From contig CM032228.1 in NCBI GenBank assembly GCA_019009955.1, positions 252,531,501 through 252,595,500 of the forward strand: 64,000 nucleotides of DNA. Reading direction: 5' to 3'. How positions within the stretch are numbered: the first letter of the stretch is position 1; each line of letters begins with the position of its first letter. This stretch comes from Riptortus pedestris (lineage: Eukaryota > Arthropoda > Insecta > Hemiptera > Alydidae). Below are positions 45,436 to 55,900 of this stretch, one piece after another. The notes under the pieces are model-generated. The model made no database searches, was not told the DNA's origin, and saw only the letters and a program-made list of their open reading frames with translations. The translations under genes and the position numbers were made by a program.

Positions 45436-47635
45436 ATTGTATCCTCTGTCTGTACAAAAATTTTTTTCTCGAAATTTCATGATAACTTTTCGTTTCACAT
45501 GTCTTAGACACCATAACTGCATTTTGTTTCTTTGGTGTCTGTTTGTTTGTTACCTTTCACGCATAAACGGCTGAACCGAATTTCATGAAACTTGGTATGT
45601 ATATTACTATTCACCCAACTTAGACTTTAGGCTATATTAATTTTGTCTGAGATAAACAGGAGTGGGGGTTGTAAGTGAGGATTGAAATTAAAATAGCGAT
45701 ATTTCGTTTCCTATTGGTTTTTTGGAAAATTCGCACATAATAAAGTTGTTTATTTTGTTATTTGAAGTAACTTTTTTGATATTCAATTTTGTTGTATAAG
45801 AAAGTATAAATGAGTTATACGCTAAAAAAATAATCCGAACTAAACAAAACTCGGTATGTGAACTACCTTGAACTCCTCCATTATAAAAAACTGTACCAAA
45901 ATTTCTAGGGACGATCAGGAGTTGGGGTTGTATGGGAGGCCAGAAATTAAAAATAGCGATATTCCGTTTCCTATTTGTTTTTCGGCAAATATGCACAGAA
46001 TAAAAGTTATTTATTTTGTTATGTAGAGTAGTATTTATCATATTCACTTTTTCATATAACAAAGTATAAACGAGATATAAACTAAAACCTTAAGAGGGAG
46101 CCAATAATTTGCCTTTTCACGTATAAACGGCTTAACTGAATTTTATGAAACATGGGACGTATATTACTATTAGCCCAACTTAGACATTAGGCTGTATTAA
46201 TATTCTCTGAGACGAACAGGAGTGGGGGTTATAAGGGAGGCCTAAAATTAAAAATATTGATATTTCGTTTCCTATTGGTTTTTCGGCAAATATGCACATA
46301 AAAAAAGTTGTTTATTTTGTTATTTAGAGTAACTGTTATTATATATACTTTTGTCGTATACCCAATTATAAATGAGTTATACACTAACAATTATAACGAA
46401 AGTCAACAATTGTATTTGGCACCAAAACCTCAACCGAACTAAACAAAACTCGGTATGTCTATTAGCACTAACTCCTTCATTATCATAAGCTGTACTAACA
46501 TTTCTAGGGACAAGCAGGAGTGGCGGTTGGAAGGGAGGCCTGAAATTAAAAGTAGTGTTATTTCGTTTCCTATTGGTTTTTCGACAAACATGCACATGAC
46601 AAAAGTTGTTTATTTTGTTGTTTAGAGTAACTTTTGTTACTTTCACTTTTGTTCTATAACAAAGTATAAAGAAGATATATACTACAAACTAAAGCTGGAC
46701 TCAACAATTTTAATGGGCATAAAAGAGTTAACCGTACGCAACGAAACTTCGTATGGAATATAGTATTAAAACAACCCTGATTAAGGGAAGAGGAAATTGT
46801 AAAATTGTGATTTTTCGTTTCTTATTAGTTTCTAGGAAACATGTACATAACAAGTGATGCTTATTTTGTTATTTACAGTAACTTTTGTGGCAATCACTTT
46901 TGTAGTATAATGAAATAAACACGGGATATCTTGGTGTTATTCATACAAATATGTACTTTAAAAAAAATGGTAATATCATTATGACAAAAGACAATATGCG
47001 TTTACACTCGATATGATAGTTTTTGGACCACTCACCTAGGTTTTTGGATATAATTGAAATTATTTTTAGGGTTCCACTATTATATAATTCCATCAGGTAG
47101 ATAAATTATTAAAATAATATTTTGGATCAATAATTTAAGGAAATCAATGTTGATGCGGGAGCAGACGTTGACGGGAGGCTAAATCATTTAATTGAGTTTA
47201 CTTATTTCCTATGAAATGCTAGCATTACTGGAAGTGATTTCGATTGATTGTGAGATTTACTATTACGAATATAATATCTTGTACACAACTATGCTTAAAC
47301 TGTATGTGCTCGGATTGGTTTTGAAGGGAAATATGTTCATTATAGACATTATTTAATTATAATAAATGCTATTCATGATTATGGTGTGGATTATTCAAAA
47401 ACGGTGAGTCACATAAAGTGGAGAGGAATAGATTAGGGGCACATTTTCATTTATTCTTCATAACTAAAATTTGTATTCTATTAGTCCATAAAAGTTACCC
47501 TTTAGGATAAGCTAACTTGGACAAACAATGTCGTGGTGGGAAGTGCAATTGCACACATTGAAGTTTTGCTATAAAAAATACCGTCATTAGTGAGTCTACA
47601 AATATTTCCCGGGCATCGCCGGGTACCTTAGCTAG
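45433..47635 (+). mobile_element. non-autonomous Helitron, near full length
   Basis: The 5' part is 'ttgtatcctctgtctgtaca'. Subrepeats of about 240 bp follow. The 3' end has hairpin 'cccgggcatcgccgggtacc' and ends CTAG at 47632-47635 before a T. Same orientation as 20195-22313. Non-coding. Confidence 0.85.
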
Positions 47636-47639
47636 TGCG

Positions 47640-48240
47640 GAAATAATTTTGTACGGATGGATTTTCGTCTTCTAAAGAGTACAACCTCAATTGCTGATTT
47701 CCCTTATGAAAAGGATCATACTATTTTTTTTGATTATTTTTTTAAAATTTATTTATTTAATAAAACATAAATCTCGTTGGGTTCTTAGTAGTTAGTACTA
47801 CCTACATGAAGTACCGTTAAGATTAGTATACTGAATGAGTTTGAGGCACTCAAAAGTTGTCATAGTATCAAATCAAATTAAATTAAATATATTGCAATTA
47901 AAAAAATGATAACAATTAATCACGGGTTCTGAGAATATATCTCGAGTTGAGCACATGACATCAGCTTAATAAATGTGTGTTAGCAAACATTATTCAGGAA
48001 GAAAATTCAGTTGAGTAATGCAGCTGATATGGGATTAGATAACGAACAATATAAGGGTCAATCAAACAGTCCGACGGACATTGCCAGGTATAGTCGAACT
48101 CAACATGAAAGGTAGGTTTGATTTTAGTTTCATTATTACGGCTATGATTTATGATTATTTACCAGCAAATGCATAACATATTCAGGAGTTACTGAGCATT
48201 TACACATAAATAGATAACAGACCTCGGAATTATTGATTAC
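47640..48240. other. non-coding, nothing firm
   Basis: It includes a decayed HINE left-end scrap near 47650-47710 ('gtacaacctcaattgctgat'). No gene. Confidence 0.4.
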
Positions 48241-48435
48241 GTGCCTATAACATACCCAGGAATTACTGATTCTGTACACACAATACAATACCAAGGAATG
48301 TCCCTGTTTGTCAAATTCTCACTGAAATATGTCGTGGGCACCAGACAGGAGTGTACTTTATCGCACTTGATGCTAATACTTGATATAACTTATAGCAAGT
48401 ATAAGTATTTAAATCAGCTTATGCAAGAATGCTAA
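48241..48435 (+). pseudogene. possible LINE reverse-transcriptase scrap
   Basis: A 64-codon frame contains 'VVGTRQECTLSHLMLIL', which resembles the RT block G-x-R-Q-G-C-x-L-S-P-x-L-F of non-LTR elements with several substitutions. Nothing else of an RT is adjacent, so the call is weak. Confidence 0.35.
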
Positions 48436-48439
48436 GGTC

Positions 48440-49080
48440 GTTTTATATCCTCAATGTCCTTCGTGATACTATTATTTTTGGCTAGGCGCAAGCTCGAAAC
48501 AAGGCATGCCATGGTTACTATTGCCACGTTTTTATTACAAAATCAGTAATAAACGTTGTTTATAAGAGTTCTTTTGGATTGCAAAATTAAACACACACAA
48601 GCTTTACAGTTTTTATCACTGCACAATTTATTTACAATACACTACACACTTGATTAATGTTTTTTAATTACTACTCACAGAATGCGCTGATAGCGTCACT
48701 TTTCGTGTTATTACACTGTCCAATAATTCACTCGCGGTCACTGAGGTACACAAAACCTCACTGCCCTTTAACACGACACTAAACTGTTACATACAGTCAC
48801 GGCACAACACTGTTCTCCTTATAAATACACTTTACCGCACTGCACTGTAACATTGAACGCATAAGATAGCTGAGAGCAAACTGAAACTGTAGGCTGAGCT
48901 GTACACGCTCATATAGAGGGGCGGTAAAACACCAAAGGATGAAGCCGAGACTATTCCAGCAAGGACTGGAATGGACTAACCCGGACTAGACCATTAGCGG
49001 CACCCTTTGATCTCCACCACACTCCTCATACACGTGAACATTTCTGTCCAATACTTTCAAGTATTTTTTCGCCAAAAAAA
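48440..49080. other. unassigned, less AT-rich stretch
   Basis: 48540-49030 is rich in short CAC/ACA words and includes a TATAAAT at about 48821. It could be an LTR or a promoter region, but no partner LTR or transcript is visible. It lies upstream of the plus legumain, where a start-codon exon would be expected. Confidence 0.3.
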
Positions 49081-49084
49081 AAAA

Positions 49085-49406
49085 ATTATAACTCTCACTT
49101 TCCTCGTCATTTGACTCCCTCCCTCTCCTTGTCATTTGACTTTCTCACTTCCCACGTCCCTTGCCTTTTTACTTTCCTCGTCATTTGATTTACTCACTCC
49201 CTCGTCACTAGACTCCCTCACTGGCCCCGGCATTTGACTTTCTCACTTCCCACGTCCCTTGCCTTTTTACTTTCCTCCTCATTTGATTTACTCACTTCCC
49301 TCGTCATTAGATTCCCTCGATGTCCTTGTCATTTGACTTTCTCACTTCCCTCGTCACTAGACTCCCTCCTTGCCCTTGTCATTTGGCTTTCTCACTTCCC
49401 ACGTCC
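49085..49406. repeat. pyrimidine-rich minisatellite, left part
   Basis: Higher-order repeats of about 98 bp are built from units of about 25 bp like 'ctcgtcatttgactttctca' plus 'cttcccacgtcccttgcc'. The array is interrupted by the Transib element and resumes at 52274. Unoccupied copies at about 49150 and 49249 show the sequence before insertion. Confidence 0.85.
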
Positions 49407-49444
49407 CACACTGGGGCCGAATGGCCAAAAAGCGGAAAAAATTC
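49407..49444. repeat. Transib left terminal repeat
   Basis: Heptamer-like CACACTG (49407-49413), a 20-bp spacer and an A-rich block GGAAAAAATTC (49434-49444). Confidence 0.8.
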
Positions 49445-49818
49445 ATTATCTCGATTAACATAGAAACCTGGGGCTGGTCTCATTCGACTCAGAATAAAAA
49501 AATACATCAAGTTCAATGGTGTTTATTGAAATTTTGATGAAAATTAAATAACTAATGAGTAAATAAAAGCCTATTGGCAAGACAAAAATTTCGGAAATTT
49601 TCGGAATACGTTGCACTTATGAAAACCAGTTAAAACAAGTGTTTTGAGTGTATATTGTAGTTAAATAATGCTTACAAATAAAAATTCAAGGAAGTTTAAA
49701 AGACTGGAGAATTTCGTAAATAATAAAACTAGAAATTCAAAGTCAAAGCTTGTTCAAATTGAAATGAAACTTACGTTTTCAAATTGAAGGAAATTATGTT
49801 AAAAGTTGTTTAGCTGCA

Positions 49819-51648
49819 TCATTGATTTCCAGGTGCTTTTTCTTTGGTTCGGGTCTCATGCTCGTGAAAAAAAGGATCTGAAGTCTCCAGTAGCTTGTAG
49901 AACACGTCTTCGTTGGTAGATATACGAGACATTTTCCGCGAGTTTCTGATCCTGAAAGCCTTGTAATCCTTATTTCTACTTTCTTGCGCCTCCTCCGACA
50001 ATATTCCAACTGGGAGAATCGACTTCTGTACTATTTCAGCACCATGCAATAAAATCTTGTGCACAGTGGATGGCATATAGTACCATGAATACTTCTCAAT
50101 GGCCATCTCAGCTGTTTCTTTTGAAAAGAGTCGGAATTTTTCTGGGTCGATTATTGCATTGCTATTTATTACTTCGAGAATGGTAGCGATCCGGTGGATT
50201 AGAGTTTCGTTGACTCCCGTTATTGCACTTGTGACCTTGCGATCATACATAAATCGTCTGGCAGTGTTGCCATTATTTGAAGATCCGCATCCCTGCTTAA
50301 CGAAGTCTACTTTGATGCCGACTTTCTCAAGAAACTCTTGTTGAATACGTTTCTTTTCGTTTTCGTGCATGACTCGTGTGTCTTTTGTAGTTCTCCATTT
50401 TTCAAAATTTTTGTTATAGGCAATGTGAAGGATGTATTCCATACACTTGATTCTTGCGTGTAATGGGGAGATACCAAATTCGAGAGCACTCACATTAAGA
50501 GTCTTTTGTTGGATTTTCGCCAAATCGTTCATTTCCGAAGGTAAAGCACCGCATATGTTGCAGGCACTGGCAGACTTTGTATTTGCCATGGCTTGAGCTA
50601 CCTTGCCGTCCGACATTGCCATCACCAGAAAATGTCGAATTCGGATGACATTCTCGCCAATGACTACTTCGGTAACTTCCAACTTCTCTATTTCTTCTTC
50701 AACTAATTTTTTTTCAGCTCGCGCCAAATCAAGTGTCTCTTTTTGGAAACTGTATCGCAAGGGCCTGTAATGCCTTGTTGAGGAAGGTCGGCATGTTTCC
50801 CAAATCGATATATTTTGACCAACATCAATTGGGTTTGTGAGCTTCAGAGGAACTATTGACGACATGAATAAATTCGAGTCACTTATTTCGCTTTTGTCGA
50901 TCGAATATTTTTGAGCAAATTCACTTTAGCCTGAGGCACCGATGAATCCCCATTTCGTCGACAATATTAATTCACAATTGTTTAATTTTTCTAGTTCTTC
51001 TGGAGGTTTTATTTCCAGAATTCGTTTTGCAGTATGGTCGAGTAAATTCTGCAAAGGGACTTCTGCGGATGTTTCATTAATTGTCATATTTCCAGGGTAG
51101 CACTGTTTCTTTGAGGGGATTAATTTTTTATAACTTGGAAATACATGGCACCCATGGTCTTTTAGCGCTTGTCGAATCATCTCGTACTGATATTTTGTCA
51201 GGTTGGCCTGGAGAAATATAGCTAATGCCTGATTGGGTGACAAAGCTTCGGGTTTATCGTGGACTTCGTGTCTAGAGGCTGCGTTAATCAAGCTTTGTAC
51301 GATCCTTGAAGGCTGCGTATTTTGTTCCTCTTGCTTCTTTCACCACAATCATCAAAGTCTTTACTTGGTCTCCCAACACATCCTGTGGAATCGTCGTCTG
51401 GTATGTGGAAAACATATTCATTTTCCATCCACTCATTGAATATTTTTCTGAACCTCGCCCGGTCCCGATTTACTTTTTTTTGTTTTTTCATTAAAATGAG
51501 GCGAAAAACTCTTATTTAGAGCTGTCACAATTAAAGAAATATTTTTTTCGTCAAGTTCAGGGTGATTTCGTTGAAGAAACACGTCAAAATTTGTACCTCC
51601 CCACAAGCCGTCACACAAATCGCGGTATTTAATTTTTATAGAGCTCAT
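49819..51648 (-). pseudogene. Transib/RAG1-like transposase, disabled
   Basis: The frame runs from 51648, shifts twice (near 51480 and 51300), then stays in one frame to the stop at 49819, with one TAA at 50926. Recognisable order: a KWGFIGASG segment, 'LVMAMSDGKVAQAMA', a CNIC zinc-binding pair, 'GISPLHARIKCMEYILHIAY', 'GNTARRFMYD', 'YSWYYMPSTVHKILLHGAEI' and 'LSEEAQESRNKD'. These parallel the RAG1 core and Transib proteins. The Glu-rich EEAQESRNK word corresponds to the region of the third catalytic residue. In the first segment the expected Asp is Ile, and the TAA follows four codons later. Total about 600 codons, near the family's usual size. DDE cut-and-paste activity would be lost. Confidence 0.82.
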
Positions 51649-52245
51649 GATTAGACAATGTTAGCAACTATACTGAACTGGAATTAAAAGTGTTTTGAAA
51701 GAGGCGACATGTATTATCTGAGACAATTGGGTAAACAAAATAGTGCAACAAACAAAAGCGTACTCTGATCCTTTCCTTTCTTTACGGTGTTATGATCGGA
51801 TAGGCAGATAAAGGCAGATGATTTTTGTTTTAATCTTTACTTTAACACGTCTATTTTGAGAAAATAAGTTCCCCATCCCGGAGGAAACCGGAGCTTTTTT
51901 TGTAGCAATACCTTTTCAAAATGTTTATGGTAGCTCTTAACTTTGGTCTAGTTACGTGACGAAAAATATTTTTTTAACCAATTCGTCTTATGTGTGGCAT
52001 ATTTAAACATCCTAGAACAGGAATAAAACATTAGAATTATTTCACTATTTTTTTTTTTTTAATTATATACCAAATTCTGAAAGTTATCTGTAATTTAACC
52101 AAAACTTCGACTATCTTGAATTTAAGACTCAATAAATGGGGCTAAACATTAGTCCAGATGAAATTTGTGCTATATCGAGATGCAGTGGCTAATGTACAAT
52201 AGAATCAGGAGCCAGATGATCAAAATCAAAAATTTCGAAAATATC

Positions 52246-52273
52246 GAATTTTTTCCACACTTGCCCCAGTGTG
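52246..52273. repeat. Transib right terminal repeat
   Basis: In reverse complement: CACACTG (52273-52267), a 10-bp spacer and GGAAAAAATTC (52256-52246). The spacer is exactly 10 bp shorter than at the left end. Confidence 0.8.
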
Positions 52274-52365
52274 CGTCCTTGGCCTTTTTACTTTCCTCCT
52301 CATTTGATTTAATCACTTCCCTGGTCACTAGATTCCCTCGATGTCCTTGTCATTTGACTTTCTCA
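52274..52365. repeat. pyrimidine-rich minisatellite, right part
   Basis: It continues the array of 49085-49406 after the duplicated CGTCC. The repeat ends about 25 bp before the acceptor of the first visible plus-legumain exon and so supplies part of that intron's pyrimidine-rich end. Confidence 0.8.
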
Positions 52366-52388
52366 ATATTGTATACATCTATTTCCAG

Positions 52389-52507
52389 TTTTTCTGGCTG
52401 TTCCCTTGTTGGGGATACTCTGGTTTGCTGAGGCTAGAGTCCTGACCTCTTCTACATGGGCTGTGCTGGTCGCAGGGTCAAACGGATGGTGGAACTACAG
52501 GCATCAG
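52389..52507 (+). CDS. legumain plus copy, exon with signal region and catalytic Asn
   Basis: The acceptor is tttccag and the donor is GTAGGT. It encodes FLAVPLLGILWFAEARVL and WAVLVAGSNGWWNYRHQ. A Pro replaces Ser in the hydrophobic core relative to the minus copy; 3 of 39 residues differ. Confidence 0.9.
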
Positions 52508-52741
52508 GTAGGTTTTGAGGAAATTTCCTGCCAGAAAACAAAATGAACAGTTAAAAAAATAAAATAATTCTTAATAATCTACTTTTTCAGGCCGACATAT
52601 GCCATGCTTACCACATACTAATCAACAAAGGAGTTCATCCTGACAGGATAATTGTAATAATGTTCGATGACATAGCTGATCATCCTGAGTATGTATTATT
52701 TTTAGACTTTTGATGTGATATTTAAACACTCACACACTCCG

Positions 52742-52795
<54 letters not shown>

Positions 52796-52845
52796 GAGAG
52801 AGAGAGGAGAGAGGAGAGAGAGGGAAGGAGGGGGAAAGAGAGAGT

Positions 52846-52903
<58 letters not shown>

Positions 52904-55900
52904 GAGACAGGCAGACAGACTGATTGGCAGGCGAATACGCTCTTGCACATACTCATAGCACTAGTTTACACGAGCCTAGTTTATAATTATCAGCAGAATA
53001 GCGTGGGGATGGCGGTGAGGAAAACGAAGAAGGAGGATCCTGTTAATCGATGGACTCCTTAAGCTGCAGGAGACATCGGGGATTACTGCAAGTGCGTACG
53101 TGGACGACCTCGTGGTAGCGGCGAAGGGAAACTCAAGGGCCTCAGTACAGCAACTTGCCGACTCGGCTATCGACATCTTTCTGGAATGGCTGACGAAGGT
53201 CAAGCTCAGATTGTCCCCTGAGAAAACGTGTGGTCTGATTATGAAGGGGAAGTACGACCACGACCAACCTCCGATGGTCAAAATAGAAGTCGAGTTGGTT
53301 GAGTTCCCAGATGAGGTAACATTCTGGGATTCAGCTTTGGACAGTACAAGAAAATTGATCCGACCATAGACTCCATACTGCTGAAGGCTAATAAGGTGAC
53401 GAATATTCTGCAGAGCATGGCAGGAGCGACATGGGAGATGCGGTTTATTTCTTCTCTCACATTGTACAAATTGTGTATCGTCAGCATACCCACATACGCC
53501 ATCGCAGCCTGGGGACCACTGTTGAATAGAGGACACAATGAGTCCATGAATAGGATGCAGAGGACTTTCTTGATACCCATCATAAAAGCCTACAGAACAA
53601 TATTGTATGAGGCGGCCAATGTAGTAGCAGGCGTTGCTCCGCTTGATACCGTAGTCAAGGCCAAAGTAGTCAAGCATAAGATAATGAAGGGATGGCCCCT
53701 ACCAGCCTCAACACCGATGAACATGGTAGAAACAGTTAACATTCTCCGAGAAGAACATAACTTCATTGGACTCGTGAAGGCTGGAGCCAAGAGCTGGGTG
53801 GAGAAGCAATGGGAGATCCGATGGAGCACGACAGGAAAAGCATCAAATACCAAATTGTCAAAACCGTGACGGGAAGATAAGCCATGGTCTGGGCTAGAGC
53901 CTGGCTATTGGACCACCCAGTTCCTATCAGGCCATGAAAACTTCGCGTCATATCTTTATAAATTTAAAAAGAAAAGGAGTCCATTGTGTCCCTGCGGCGA
54001 TGCAGAAGAAACAGCACGTACTTCTGAAATGTGTCCGGTATGATGTAGCTCGGCTCAAGATGATGCGTACCATTTGCACTTTTGACCTGAATCCAGAAGT
54101 AATAGTTCAGAGCCCAGAAAACTTTGCTGCCTTTAAAGATTTCGTGCAAGCTTGGAGGAGTATAAAATTCCTATAACCACCACAGAATAATAATTGGCAA
54201 TGACTTGCCGAGTCGGGTGCCATGAAAAAAAAGAAAGAAAAATAGCGTACACAGGCCAATATTTGACATACACACTCAAACTAAAAAAAAATTACGATGT
54301 TTGTTGGTAAGTGTACATATTCTAAATTTTTAATTGTTTCTAAAATAAAATCTCTGTATTTTTCATTTCTCAGGAATGAGAACCCTGGTCAAATCTTCAA
54401 CAGACCCGATGGCCCTGATGTGTATAAAGGAGTTAAAATTGATTACCGAGGAGAGGTAAGTTATGTTTTATAGTTACAAAAGTTCTAGGATGTGACAAGC
54501 AGTGATTGTTTATCACTTCAAGGGTAAATGATGGCAGTAATTGATTGAAGCAAGGAGAAAAATATAAAAATATTATTTGAAAAACCCTGTAGTGTACTTA
54601 CAGCGCGGTAAATGAAATGGGATCATTTATCCAGTTAAATACTCATAACAATAAGGCATTGCAGGTAATAATAGGTGCTAGAGGTACTACTAGAAAATAC
54701 AGGTGCAACTAGGAAATAGTGGTACTACAATACTAGGAACTACAGGCACTACTAGGAACTACTGGTACTACAATACTAGGAACTACAGGTACAACTAGGA
54801 ACTACTGGTACTACTAGCAACTACAGGTACAACTAGGAACTACTGGTACTACTAGCAACTACAGGTACAACTAGGAACTACTGGTACTACTAGGAACTAC
54901 TGGTACTACCAGCAACTACAAGTACAAGAAGGAACTACTGGTACTACTAGGAACTACAGGTACAACTAGGAACTCCCAGATACTGTACGGTACTACTAGG
55001 CACTACAGGTACTGCTAGGTACTCCCAGATACTGTCGGTACTGCTTGGCACCACAGTTACTGCTAGGTACTCCCAGATACTGTCGGTACTGCTTGGCACC
55101 ACAGTTACTGCTAGGTACTCCCAGATACTGTCGGTACTGCTTGGCACCACAGTTACTGCTAGGTACTCCCAGATACTGTCGGTATTGCTTGGCCACAGTT
55201 ACTGCTAGGTACCCATACTGTCGGTACTGCTAGGAACTACTAGTAAAAGTCCAGATACTGTCGGTACTGCTAGGCACTACAGTTACTGCTAGGTACTCCC
55301 AGATACTGTCGGTACTACAATACTACTAGGAACTACAGTACTACTGCTAGGACCCAGATACTGTCGGTACTACTAACACTACAGTTACTGCAACTAGGAA
55401 CTACAGGCACTACAGTACTAGGTACTCCCAGATACTGTCGGTACTACTAGGCACTACAGCTTACTGCTAGGTACTCAAGATACTGTCGGTACTACTAGGA
55501 ACTACAGTTACAACTGCTAGGTACTCCCAGATACTGTCGGTACTACTAGGCACTACAGTTACTGCTAGGTACTCCAGATACTGTCGGTACTACCAGGCAC
55601 TACAGTACTGCTAGGTACTCCAGATACTGTCGGTACTACTAGGCACTACAGTTACTGCTAGGTACTCCCAGATACTGTCGGTACTACTAGGCACTACAGT
55701 TACTGCTAGGTACTCCTAGGTACTGTATACTGTCGGTACTACTAGGCACTACAGTTACTGCTAGGTACTCCAGATACTGTCGGTACTACCACACTACTGC
55801 TAGGTACTCCCAGATACTGTCGGTACTGCTTGGCACTACAGTTACTGCTAGGTACTCCCAGATACTGTCGGTACTGCTTGGCACCACAGTTACTGCTAGG

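Larger units (their letters stand above)
49407..52273 (-). mobile_element. Transib-type transposon, 2,867 bp, with RSS-like ends
   Basis: Both ends start CACACTGGGGC as inverted repeats. The flanks carry the 5-bp duplication CGTCC (49402-49406 and 52274-52278). Outside it the minisatellite continues, so the insertion border is exact. Inside is a broken transposase on the minus strand with RAG1/Transib-like motifs. A CACWGTG-like heptamer, 5-bp GC-rich duplication and about 3 kb size are the known Transib signature, related to V(D)J recombination signals. It lies just upstream of the first visible exon of the plus legumain, probably in its intron 1. Confidence 0.88.

Noticed and set aside
48540..49040. 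Possible LTR or promoter region with TATAAAT
   Set aside because: No second LTR, primer-binding site or transcript evidence; kept only as unassigned sequence.
52702..53062. Arg/Glu and Ser/Leu rich frames
   Set aside because: Translations of the GA microsatellite.
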